DNA from: an uncultured Actinomycetaceae bacterium
GTDB lineage: Bacteria; Actinomycetota; Actinomycetes; Actinomycetales; Actinomycetaceae
Length of the DNA stretch: 60,351 bases
Assembly (NCBI GenBank): GCA_902464405.1
Contig: CABQJD010000010.1
Span: forward strand, 1-60,351
Reading direction: 5' to 3'
The translations under genes and the position numbers were made by a program. Positions 51,223-59,599 of the stretch are shown piece by piece (within the stretch, counting starts at the first letter, position 1; each line of letters begins with the position of its first letter). The notes below the pieces were generated by a model. That model had not been told where the DNA came from. It saw nothing but the letters and a program-made list of their open reading frames with translations, and ran no database searches.

Positions 51223-52405
51223 AATGATTATCCAGGATCTGCGAATATCTCCAGGGCGAGCATTCCTCACGGGGTTTTCAATGCTTATTGGGATTATTGC
51301 CGTTATTGTTTCTGTGCTCGCTGGAACTATCGGGAAAGAATACTTTACTTCGACTATTGAACAGCTATATGGGCGTGCCCCCACGTATTCGATTCTGATC
51401 CGTTCGCCGCACCTTTCCGACCCATCAGCCATTTCAAATCTGATCGCTGCGCTTGAGCAGCATGATCTGCACGCCGCGTTAGCTCTTACTCCCGATGAAG
51501 GGCATTCGTATATTGCTGGTCGTGATATAGATAATCCGCCTAGCAGGGAAGATATCTCCAGTGGGTTGAGCATTGATACCGTTTACACCACGGCAAGATA
51601 TGCGCAGGTGTACAATTTGCCGATTGCGCAGGGGCGCTGGTTGACGCCAGCGAATCAGATGCCGCGTTTGGAAATAGTAGTAAACAAGCCTGCTGCCGAG
51701 TTTTTTCCTCTTCGCTCGTATGCCTATGCAGCCACTAGATCAACAGTGACGCCAACTCCGCTTGAAGTTGCGGGAATCGTCAACGACGGATTGAGCATTC
51801 CACGCATATACGTGAATGTGGAAGGGCTTGCCTCGTTAGCTCCTCATCTTTGGAGCTGTAAGAATGGGAGTTTCTACTGGCACGACACATCTTCGAGGAC
51901 GAATGAGCAGCGCTCAGCACTCATTGCCGATTTGCTGCACGACTATGCGCCTGGTACGACAGGTACTATCGCTCGTACAGACTCGCAAGATTATGAGGGA
52001 GTACTGCACATTATTTCTCTTAGCTTTATCGTCACCTCAGCGCTGCTGCTTGCTGTTGCCGCTATCGGGCTGGTCAATATAGGTCTTGCAAGTATTGAAC
52101 AGCGAGCACATGAGCTCCTGATTCGCCGTGCGCTGGGAGCGACAAGAGGATCCGTTGCAATGCAAGTGATTGGCTCGTCTATTTTGCTTGCAGCTATAGT
52201 TGCAAGCGCAGCTATTATTTTCTCGGTTATCATTGTGGAAAGTATTCCTCTGTTTCTTCCGCCAGACAGCCCAAGCGCCAAACCAGAATACCCCTATTTT
52301 GCAGCGTTAGCGGCGGTAGGAGCTGCTATTGTCACTGCTCTAATCGGCTCGATTGCGCCAGCTTTCCGAGCATCGCGGCTACAGCCTGCTCTTGCTTTAC
52401 GCTAA
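51215..52405 (+). CDS. ABC transporter permease, MacB/FtsX family
   Basis: The 396-aa permease has one N-terminal membrane helix (about residues 17-40), a large extracytoplasmic MacB-core-like region (about 45-270) and three C-terminal helices with the FtsX signature LVNIGLASIEQRAHELLIRRALGA. I chose the ATG at 51215, which overlaps the ATPase gene by eight bases and has GGAAGG upstream; the open frame extends 26 codons further inside the ATPase gene. It forms the membrane part of the transporter with the ATPase and the lipoprotein adaptor. Confidence 0.9.
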   Translation: MLKMIIQDLRISPGRAFLTGFSMLIGIIAVIVSVLAGTIGKEYFTSTIEQLYGRAPTYSILIRSPHLSDPSAISNLIAALEQHDLHAALALTPDEGHSYIAGRDIDNPPSREDISSGLSIDTVYTTARYAQVYNLPIAQGRWLTPANQMPRLEIVVNKPAAEFFPLRSYAYAATRSTVTPTPLEVAGIVNDGLSIPRIYVNVEGLASLAPHLWSCKNGSFYWHDTSSRTNEQRSALIADLLHDYAPGTTGTIARTDSQDYEGVLHIISLSFIVTSALLLAVAAIGLVNIGLASIEQRAHELLIRRALGATRGSVAMQVIGSSILLAAIVASAAIIFSVIIVESIPLFLPPDSPSAKPEYPYFAALAAVGAAIVTALIGSIAPAFRASRLQPALALR

Positions 52406-52464
52406 ATTGCACACGAAAAGATACAAGCGAGGAAAGATATAAGTAACGAAAAGAAAGGAAAATC

Positions 52465-52959
52465 ATGAGCAATAAGAACAATCGAATAAGAATTATCGGG
52501 GCACTGCTCGTGTGTGCAGCTACGTTTTCTATACCAGCGTGCAGTCGGCAAGAAGAGTCACAAAGCGCTGAAAACCGCAGCTTTGTTTCCTATGAAGAGA
52601 TAAATAAAGAATATAAAAATTCCGTTGCTCAACTCGACTGGCCAGATTCGTACACTCCGCCAGCTGATCTTGAAGAGGAAGATACTGAGAGTGTATTTCA
52701 ATCAGGCTATGGAGATACGCGTGCTTCTTTTCTATTTGAATGTGCATGGGAAAAAGAATGGCTCAGCAACTATGCCACAGATGTAGACAAAGCAAATAAA
52801 GCGATTGAGCAGCTTAGCAAAGTGCCCGATATGGGCTATATGAGCCCTCAACGAGCTGACGATTCCGTACGTGAATCCTTCAAAGATGATCTTGAGCGCG
52901 CTAAACTCGGAGATCCTTCAGGATTTCAAGAAAACGTCAGCATTAACTGCCCAAATTAA
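52465..52959 (+). CDS. Small lipoprotein, unknown function
   Basis: The 164-aa protein has a lipobox SIPAC (Cys26) after a signal peptide. The mature part is acidic, with two later Cys (in FECAWEKEW and near the end, INCPN) that could form a disulfide. The ATG has AAAGGAAAA upstream and lies 59 bp after the permease stop, so it is the last gene of the transporter operon. I do not recognise a family. It might be an immunity or accessory lipoprotein (guess from context). Confidence 0.7.
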   Translation: MSNKNNRIRIIGALLVCAATFSIPACSRQEESQSAENRSFVSYEEINKEYKNSVAQLDWPDSYTPPADLEEEDTESVFQSGYGDTRASFLFECAWEKEWLSNYATDVDKANKAIEQLSKVPDMGYMSPQRADDSVRESFKDDLERAKLGDPSGFQENVSINCPN

Positions 52960-53137
52960 TGAGGCTTTCAAGGATTTCATACTGTGAGCTTATCGCCTTA
53001 TTACAGATAGAAAAATTAGAAGAAAAGCTCGCAGCTCTAGGCAAAACGCGGCGCTGTAATCCAAGAGTTTCTTAGCTAGCTAACTTCTAGAATAAGCGCG
53101 TGATTGCCGAGTTTGCTTCAAGCTAAGCTGCTGCGTT

Positions 53138-53146
53138 GGGGGGGGG
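53138..53146. repeat. Poly-G tract (9 G)
   Basis: Nine consecutive G in a non-coding region 180 bp after the transporter lipoprotein gene. A similar run of eight C follows at 53371. Both are long for chance at this base composition and could vary in length between cells. Confidence 0.6.
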
Positions 53147-53370
53147 TATCCAGCCTAGAAAAGTGTGTGCGTTAGAGAAATCGTGCTTCAGATTTCGTCT
53201 GAATACTGGCTCTAGATGTACGGCGCAGTTGCGGATGAAAGTCATATCGCCAAGTAGTGCCGCTATCTGTTTTTGATGTATCTAGATATCTTTGTGTCCA
53301 TATGGGAAGCGTATTGTAGTGCTGGCATCTACAGTGAGGTGAGATATCGTTTCGAAGTCAAAAGCACCAG

Positions 53371-53378
53371 CCCCCCCC
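53371..53378. repeat. Poly-C tract (8 C)
   Basis: Eight consecutive C between the transporter operon and tRNA-Ala. It is near the poly-G tract at 53138 and, like it, is not in a recognised gene. Confidence 0.5.
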
Positions 53379-53609
53379 TAGGCTCCAGAATCTTTGTGTT
53401 CTTGCTGGTGAGTGGGGTAGTTTTTACGTATAAGAGTTTGCTTATAGCTGTGCCTTCAAAGCCGATTCCGCCATCGCAATCACGCTGCATACCTATAACG
53501 GAGAAAGGCAGCTCAACGAAAAAACAACTCTTACGTGCCACAAGCGAAATGAAATATCTCAAGTAAAACAAAATCTGCTGGATCGCATCATAACGACACC
53601 AACAGGTAG

Positions 53610-53685
53610 TGGTGGAGCATAGGGGATTCGAACCCCTGACCTTCTCCATGCCATGGAGACGCGCTACCAACTGCGCCAATGCCCC
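53610..53685 (-). tRNA. tRNA-Ala (anticodon GGC)
   Basis: On the minus strand GGGGCAT pairs with ATGCTCC. The anticodon arm TCTCC/GGAGA encloses ATGGCAT with anticodon GGC (reading GCC alanine codons). The T arm has GGTTCGAATCC, and the 3' end A-CCA is encoded. It lies at the edge of the hsdR/integrase/transposon region, a common place for integration, but no duplicated tRNA end was found. Confidence 0.95.
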
Positions 53686-53762
53686 TCGGACTGTTTAATG
53701 ATACTCACGTAGTAAAGAAAATACAAATAAACGGCGTACCTTAAGCCACGCTTATCAAAAAG

Positions 53763-56700
53763 TCAGCTTCTTTCTTCTGCTTTGAGCGTTTCAGGAAGGA
53801 TTCCGTGCAAAATATAGTTTCTCAGGAGCTTATCCATTTCCATATGTACCTTAAAGGGTGGAATTGGCGTGCCTAGGGTAGCATCAAAGAAATTTTTCGC
53901 TCGCGCCTGGTCTACTGTGCTTTTCAGATCGTCAAAGCGCCCGTATTCATTCAGGTTCTTTTCGTTCACGTGAGCTTGCAGCAAATCCACGAGTAATTGT
54001 TCGAAAATGCCAAACGTCGTTACGAGTTTTTCTATTTCTCGTTGTTTGCTGTGCTTCTTGTAGTCGTTGAGGTAATCACGGAAAGGTTTTCCATCTATGA
54101 TCTGGGCATCATAGGTTTGCACATCGTGGATAAAGAGATTTGCAAAATGCTGATCTTCTTTGCTGAGCGCTGCAAAAGAGCTGTAGAGATCATCTAAAAG
54201 CGTTTGTTTTTGCTTTTCGTCTACGTCGGCAGAATCAAAAGCCTTCAAGAATTTTTGGAATCGTGATTCCATATAGTCTTTGTCGATCCGATCTGTGTCG
54301 ATTTCAGAAAGATGAGTTTTAATATCGTAATACATATCATCTTCTGGTTGGCCTGAGCCTCCTTCGTTCGGTTTGATCAATTCTTTATACCGCTGAGCAA
54401 GGATTAGATACTTTTGCTCACTTAGCTCGATAGTTATCTCGATAGGGGTGACGATTTCTCCTGTTTCTTTATCGATTAGCACATTTTCTTCTGCTTCACC
54501 TTCAGCAATAGTGCTGCTATGATCTTTTTCTAACGCCAGGTTTGTGTGCGGATCAATTGTGTAGGTAGTTTCTTTCCAAGAAAAACCTTGAATAAGAGCG
54601 GCTTCGAGATGGTCATTCAAGATAGCAAAAAGTTTGGCAAACTTTCCGCGCACTGCTGGTTCTTCAGGAAGTTCGCTTAGATCTTCTTTTCCGTTGCGAG
54701 TAAATAAACTGATAATTTCGCGTGAAGTTTCATTTATTTTAATCAGGTTATCTTTAAGATGATCGACGAAAAGTGCGAGTGGTTTATCGCCCGAATAAAG
54801 CGCCACAGCAGCTTCGATATTTCGTGCCATTGTGGCTGGTTTACGGTAATAGCAGATAGTGCCGAATTGTTTATCCGGCCCGAAAAGACGGTTGGTGCGG
54901 GAGAACGCTTGGATCAGTAGTTCATATTCGATCACTTTATCGAGGTAAAGCGTATTGACCCATTTTGAATCGAATCCAGTCAGCATTTGATCTACCACAA
55001 TAAGAATGTTGAGCTGTTCTTCGGGTTTATCAGCTATGCGTTCATGCGGGCGCTTATGTGCAAGCCGAGCGGAGACGTCTTTCTTAAACATCGGGTGTGT
55101 GGCTTGGGTATAGTCGCGTCCGTAGCGTTCGTTATAATCGCGCAGGATTTCTTCTAAGGCGTCAGTTTTGAAATTAGCGCTTTCGGTATGGTTGATATTA
55201 GGGTCAAAAAGTGCGGTAGTTTTCAGCTCGGGAGCGATTTCTTTAAAGAGACGATAGTAATCAATTGCCTCGTTAATTGAGCTGGTTGCAAAGATGGCAT
55301 GGAATTTGGAGTTTCTGCTCAGTCGCGGCCATTTGTTTTTAATATCGGTGACGACTGCTTCTCGGTATTCTGGCATCGCGTATTGCCCTCGCGGCAAGAG
55401 ATCTTCGATCCCTGCGATGTGTTTTCCGTTTTCATCGCGCTGCCCAGCCATTGGTATTTGTTTGGAATCTAAGTATTTATAGTAGACGGCTGCTTTTGCG
55501 GGATCAGCTAATGCTTCTTCTTCGCTAAATGCGTGTGCTTTTTCCAGCGCTACTTCCTTGCGCAGTTCTTGAGGTGGAAATACTGATATATGGTAGGGAT
55601 CAAATCCGAGGACGTTTTCGTCGCGTATCCCATCGGCAATGGAATAGCGGTGTAGTTCGTCACCAAATATATCGGCTGTGGTGTTTTTCTTTTTCTGATT
55701 TTCTTCCTGTATCGGCGTGCCTGTGAATCCGAAGAATACTGCGCGCGGGAAGGTCTGTTTGATGCGCACAAGCATTTCGCCGAAAGTGGATCGGTGGGCT
55801 TCATCTACAACGAATACGATTCGTTTTGCCGTGATTTTTTCTAAATCTGCTTGCCGCCACTGAGCGTCGTCGTGTATGCGGCTCATTTTTTGAATTGAGG
55901 TGACGATCAGCGTGTCATTTGGGTTAGAGCTGAGCAGTTTCGCAACGAGGCTGAAGGTATTTTCTGTTTCCTGTACTTCTTGGTGTGCTTCTGCGAACCC
56001 GCGGTATTCTCCTAGAGATTGCGTGCCTAGCTCGATTCTATCCATTAAGAATAAGACTTTATCGGCAGTTTTAGCATCTGCGATCAGCTGCGCTGATTTG
56101 AAGCTGGTCATTGTTTTTCCAGAGCCTGTGGTGTGCCAAACGAATCCGCCGCGCTGATTGGGGTGATCCCAATCTATTTTTGCCACGCCGTCCACAATTT
56201 TATTCGTTGCCCAGTATTGATAGGATCGCATCACTTTCAGCACTCCATCGGTGCTGTCGGCAACAGTGTAAAAACCTATCAGCTGGTGTGCCATCGGAAT
56301 TGCCAGCAGGTTGGAGACGACGTCGTTCCACTGGTTAATTGGTTCGTTATTATAGTCTGCCCAGTGGAAGTAGTAGCTGGGGTTGAATATGCCGTCTGGG
56401 CCAGGATTGGCAAAATAAACCGATTCTTCTGGCGTTGATGCCACGAATACTTGGATAAGGGAGAATAATCCGCTAAATACTCCGTGATGGCTATACTCTG
56501 CGATTTGATTATAGGCTTTGCTCAGTGGGATTCCAGAGCGTTTCAGCTCGATGTGGATCACGGGCATTCCATTTATCAGGAGCATAAGATCGCCGCGGCG
56601 CTGCCCGAGAATATGCGAGTTGGTGGCAAATTTTGGTTGGCGTACGATTTGGTAACGAGATTGCCCAGCTGCTATTTCTCGGCGGTCATATATTTTGAGG

Positions 56701-57017
56701 GATATTTCTTTCCCGAGATGTTCTGGGTCTTGAGGGTTATCGCGCTTAATTCTCACGCTTTTGCCGTTAATAAAGCCGTTGAGTTTCAGCGGAGTGCGCA
56801 GGGCTGTGATTTGTTCGATAATTTGCTGCATTTCGGTGCGCGTGAGGGGAGCGTCGCCGAGTTTATCTTTGTGTCGATTATTTTGAAAGAGTATATCTGC
56901 CCAGTTGCTAATCAGTTTTTCTTCTGTATAGCCAGTGAGGACCTTATCCTCCCAGCCTTTGCGCTGCAGAGCGCGGATCATAGCATCTTCAAATTCTGCT
57001 TCATTGCTAAACGTCAT
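53763..57017 (-). CDS. hsdR: Type I restriction endonuclease subunit R (HsdR), orphan
   Basis: The 1084-aa motor-nuclease has a PD-(D/E)xK domain at about residues 150-180 (RRGDLMLLING then VIHIELKRSG), then a superfamily 2 helicase core with Walker A HTTGSGKTMTSF (near 296-306), motif II VVDEAHRS and FGFTGTPI. HsdR needs HsdM and HsdS for DNA recognition; neither is in the window on either side, so it is an orphan here. I chose the ATG at 57017, with AAGGAA upstream, not an in-frame ATG 37 codons earlier that reads through an inverted repeat. It follows a tyrosine recombinase on the same strand. Confidence 0.92.
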   Translation of the reverse strand: MTFSNEAEFEDAMIRALQRKGWEDKVLTGYTEEKLISNWADILFQNNRHKDKLGDAPLTRTEMQQIIEQITALRTPLKLNGFINGKSVRIKRDNPQDPEHLGKEISLKIYDRREIAAGQSRYQIVRQPKFATNSHILGQRRGDLMLLINGMPVIHIELKRSGIPLSKAYNQIAEYSHHGVFSGLFSLIQVFVASTPEESVYFANPGPDGIFNPSYYFHWADYNNEPINQWNDVVSNLLAIPMAHQLIGFYTVADSTDGVLKVMRSYQYWATNKIVDGVAKIDWDHPNQRGGFVWHTTGSGKTMTSFKSAQLIADAKTADKVLFLMDRIELGTQSLGEYRGFAEAHQEVQETENTFSLVAKLLSSNPNDTLIVTSIQKMSRIHDDAQWRQADLEKITAKRIVFVVDEAHRSTFGEMLVRIKQTFPRAVFFGFTGTPIQEENQKKKNTTADIFGDELHRYSIADGIRDENVLGFDPYHISVFPPQELRKEVALEKAHAFSEEEALADPAKAAVYYKYLDSKQIPMAGQRDENGKHIAGIEDLLPRGQYAMPEYREAVVTDIKNKWPRLSRNSKFHAIFATSSINEAIDYYRLFKEIAPELKTTALFDPNINHTESANFKTDALEEILRDYNERYGRDYTQATHPMFKKDVSARLAHKRPHERIADKPEEQLNILIVVDQMLTGFDSKWVNTLYLDKVIEYELLIQAFSRTNRLFGPDKQFGTICYYRKPATMARNIEAAVALYSGDKPLALFVDHLKDNLIKINETSREIISLFTRNGKEDLSELPEEPAVRGKFAKLFAILNDHLEAALIQGFSWKETTYTIDPHTNLALEKDHSSTIAEGEAEENVLIDKETGEIVTPIEITIELSEQKYLILAQRYKELIKPNEGGSGQPEDDMYYDIKTHLSEIDTDRIDKDYMESRFQKFLKAFDSADVDEKQKQTLLDDLYSSFAALSKEDQHFANLFIHDVQTYDAQIIDGKPFRDYLNDYKKHSKQREIEKLVTTFGIFEQLLVDLLQAHVNEKNLNEYGRFDDLKSTVDQARAKNFFDATLGTPIPPFKVHMEMDKLLRNYILHGILPETLKAEERS

Positions 57018-57090
57018 TTTCTTCCTTAGTTTTAGCGTAGGAGATATAGATAAGGTCTTCTGCCACTCTACCAGCGAAATAACGTTTACA

Positions 57091-57138
57091 GCAGCTTCTG
57101 TGCCAATAAAAATGGGCGTTACTGGCACAGAAGGCTGC
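57091..57138. repeat. Inverted repeat between integrase and hsdR
   Basis: CTTCTGTGCCA (57095-57105) is repeated inverted at 57123-57133, with further pairing of GCAGC (57091-57095) to GCTGC (57134-57138) past one extra G. It sits in the 163-bp gap between the integrase and hsdR stop/start. It could be a recombination site for the adjacent recombinase or a terminator of its transcript. Confidence 0.6.
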
Positions 57139-57180
57139 TTGTATTTTCAGATTTTAGCTATGGGCACCGATCGGCTGCCT

Positions 57181-58098
57181 TTAGCTTAAGCTGGTCAGCA
57201 GACGCATAACTGTATCAACATCTTTGTTTTCTAATTCTTGAATCACGTGCAGATAGGTTTTTTGTGTGGTGTTGATAGAGGAATGCCCTAGTCTCATTGT
57301 CACAGAAGCGATAGAGACGCCAGCAAAAAGCAGGAGGGAAGCATGGGTGTGGCGTAAACCGTGAACAGTAATCACCGGTATTTTTGCTTCGAGGCAATGC
57401 CTGCGCAAGACGTCGTTTACAGTGGAGTTGTAGACAGCAGCGGAGACGAAAATGGGTTTATCTTCGGGCAGATTCTTAAGAATTTCGCTGAAGCGAATTA
57501 CTGTTTGCCAGTCGATTGGAATTTTTCTCACGGAGGTGCGGTTTTTGGTGGGCATAAATCCGCTGCCAGTTTTGTAATCCCATGTTTTCGTCACGTGTAT
57601 CGTCTGGTTTCTAAAATCAAAATCGGCAGGGGTGAGCGCGAGTGCCTCTGAAAAACGCATCCCGGTTTTCGCCACAATGAGCAGGAAATAATCCCACGAT
57701 ATTTTTTCTCCCAGTTGAAGAGTGGCCAGCAGAGTTTGCAGCTGAAACTGGTTGAGGTATTTGATTTTCTTATCTCTGGGAGCTTTTCCTTTAATCACAG
57801 CTTTGCGTGTGGGATCGCGCGCGATCAACCCTTCATCTACGGCATCTAAAATTGCTCCTTTGAGCTGGTGATGAAAATCCATCACAGTTTGGCGTTCGTG
57901 GCTTACTGCATAATCGTTGAGAAGCTTTTGATAGGTGATTCTATCTAAATCGCACATTCTCAAATCAGGGATTAAGCGCTTAAGCCAGCGGTTAGTCATA
58001 ATATATTTATTGAGGGTGACGCTGCGCACTGCGCCTTGCTTGTAGACGCTTATCCAGCGGGTGTAGTAGCTATGAAATAGTTCTTCTTTGCCGTTCAT
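57181..58098 (-). CDS. Tyrosine recombinase of hsd-linked type
   Basis: The 305-aa protein has the catalytic residues of tyrosine recombinases: Arg in KTGMRFSEALAL, His-x-x-Arg in HGLRHTHASL, a later His in RLGHSSINTTQ and Tyr in KTYLHVI. The size and sequence resemble the integrases placed next to hsdS genes in Gram-positive type I systems, where they invert specificity domains. Here the hsdS targets are missing. I chose the ATG at 58098 with AAAGAAAGGG upstream; the open frame continues upstream for 129 codons across the repeats and into the GNAT gene but is not conserved. Confidence 0.9.
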   Translation of the reverse strand: MNGKEELFHSYYTRWISVYKQGAVRSVTLNKYIMTNRWLKRLIPDLRMCDLDRITYQKLLNDYAVSHERQTVMDFHHQLKGAILDAVDEGLIARDPTRKAVIKGKAPRDKKIKYLNQFQLQTLLATLQLGEKISWDYFLLIVAKTGMRFSEALALTPADFDFRNQTIHVTKTWDYKTGSGFMPTKNRTSVRKIPIDWQTVIRFSEILKNLPEDKPIFVSAAVYNSTVNDVLRRHCLEAKIPVITVHGLRHTHASLLLFAGVSIASVTMRLGHSSINTTQKTYLHVIQELENKDVDTVMRLLTSLS

Positions 58099-58189
58099 TG
58101 TTTTCCCTTTCTTTAATGCCGCATTAGTGCGACGAAAGGGGAGCATACGCTCACGCATATGCTCTGGGGTGTTTTCGCGAGTGAATTGT

Positions 58190-58264
58190 GCGTATTGCGC
58201 GTATTGTGTGGCGCTTGGATGCGTGTTGAATTGGTATTGCTCGGATATGTATTGGTATTGCTCG
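58190..58264. repeat. Direct repeats upstream of the integrase
   Basis: ATTGGTATTGCTCG occurs at 58230-58243 and 58251-58264 (period 21). Just left, GCGTATTG is repeated with a 9-bp period near 58190-58207. They are in the 228-bp gap between integrase and GNAT and could be binding sites for the recombinase. Confidence 0.6.
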
Positions 58265-58325
58265 AATCGGATACGCATCGCTTGAATGTGCACTTCTTTT
58301 CTTAGCGACCGCTTTCGGAAAAATC

Positions 58326-58964
58326 TTAAAGCGTGGAAGAATAAATATATAACTCTTGCACGCCATGCGCGCGGATTTCGTCTTCCGATGCTTTGTATTC
58401 TCCGCATCGCGTCATCTTCCTGTTTTCGTAAAACTGCCAGTTGCAGGTGGTGTCTGTGAGAAGATAATAGGATTGTGCTCCGCATGAGCGTAAATAGTTG
58501 GTTGCACCTGCCAGCAGTTTACTTCCTACGCCATAGCCTTGAGCGTGGCCGGATACGGCAAATAGCACTAATTCGTAGGTGGTGTCGAGATTTATTTCGC
58601 GATACATATCTGCGTATCGCGAATGAAGAAAGTGATAATAATCTGCTAGCTTCTGTGCGCGTTTTTCATTGCACTCGTTGATACTGAGCAAAGCTTTATC
58701 TGCAATGTTTTGCCAATGTTTTTGGTGAGAGTGTGCCGCCTCTCCAGCTTTTGCTGCAATGAGCCCCAAAATTTGGTTGTTGTATTCTGCTACTTTAAGA
58801 AAAGTGGCTCGTTTGGCGTACGTTGCAAAATCTACGCGCCCTGCATTGAGCTTTGTCTCTTCTGGCTCGGGCATCCAAATGTCTGCGACGAGGGCAGCTG
58901 CTTTATCGAAGTCTTTTTCGTGGAAATCTCTAATATGTATCTCTTTGCTTGCATAAAGAGCCAT
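58326..58964 (-). CDS. GNAT-family N-acetyltransferase
   Basis: The 212-aa protein matches the GCN5-related acetyltransferase fold: N-terminal IHIRDFHEKDFDKAAALV, the acetyl-CoA-binding segment GHAQGYGVGSKLLAGATNYL and the C-terminal YLLTDTTCNWQFYENRKMTRCGEY. The substrate is unknown. The ATG at 58964 has AGAAAGAAAATC upstream. It lies upstream of the recombinase on the same strand and could be cargo brought with the mobile region. Confidence 0.85.
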   Translation of the reverse strand: MALYASKEIHIRDFHEKDFDKAAALVADIWMPEPEETKLNAGRVDFATYAKRATFLKVAEYNNQILGLIAAKAGEAAHSHQKHWQNIADKALLSINECNEKRAQKLADYYHFLHSRYADMYREINLDTTYELVLFAVSGHAQGYGVGSKLLAGATNYLRSCGAQSYYLLTDTTCNWQFYENRKMTRCGEYKASEDEIRAHGVQELYIYSSTL

Positions 58965-58984
58965 GATTTTCTTTCTGTATCTAT

Positions 58985-59590
58985 GCTGTATCTACGCTGT
59001 ATCTGCTTGCCTGTAATTTCTGGGCACTATTTCGCAAATACAATACTCTTCTGAATATACACAGAGGTCAAATTGTCCTCTATATAACCAGCTGTCTGGA
59101 AGAAGCCAGTATAATCTTCTCCAGAACATCCCCCTGATAAAGATGTGGCAGTAACGCTCGTCATCCTTATCCGCAATATAAATTCTTTCTACAATAGTCT
59201 GGATCAAAGTGACCAGAACCTCCAGCTACCCATCTTTTATACATACTCTGCAAAGGAGAGCAGCCTTTCTTTTGTCATTTCCAAATCATGGATAGCAATC
59301 ATATTGTTTTTCTGCCTTCATCCAGCTCGGACAGCTACCGCTCTGTTTCTCTCAGTTCTTCAACCAGATTTTGCAAATCCTCTTGGATAAATTGTTTGAT
59401 ACTGCCGTCCGCTTCACGCAGATTTCTTGTCTGTGCTGCAATATCTGCTTTCAGCTTGTCACGTTTCTTTTTAATGAGGTTATGTTCCTGTACCGTCTGA
59501 GAGTGTTCAAGGACTTTCTCGATTTTAATTTCCAGAATACTTTTGAAACGCTCGCTGTTTTCATCCGATAGATCAGCTAATATAGCTTAG
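58985..59590 (-). pseudogene. Decayed serine recombinase (C-terminal part)
   Basis: On the minus strand, conceptual translation in changing frames gives a coiled-coil segment (LADLSDENSERFKSILEI near 59580-59530), a stop, then ELDEGRKT, a frameshift to IAIHDLEMTKERLLSFAEY, another stop, and LIQTIVERIYIADKDDE (around 59200-59150) followed by CHIFI and, in another frame, CSGEDYTGFFQTAGYIEDN. Together these look like the C-terminal coiled-coil and tail of a large serine recombinase of Firmicutes-type transposons. At least three disruptions are present. The identification is from pattern and memory only. Confidence 0.5.
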
Positions 59591-59599
59591 CCATATACA

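Larger units (their letters stand above)
52960..53609. other. Intergenic region with two homopolymer tracts
   Basis: No convincing gene in 650 bp. A run of nine G lies at 53138-53146 and a run of eight C at 53371-53378. Between about 53450 and 53620 one plus-strand frame is open for some 60 codons (containing ITLHTYNGERQL), which may be a remnant of a coding sequence, but it has no start or ribosome binding site and I do not recognise it. Confidence 0.45.

Noticed and set aside
53273..53566. 97-codon plus-strand frame before tRNA-Ala
   Set aside because: It crosses a poly-C tract and has no ribosome binding site; the other frame in the same place looks slightly better but is also unidentified.
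58099..58485. 129-codon N-terminal extension of the recombinase
   Set aside because: It crosses direct repeats and runs antisense to, or out of frame with, the GNAT gene end; the ATG at 58098 has a good ribosome binding site and gives the usual recombinase length.
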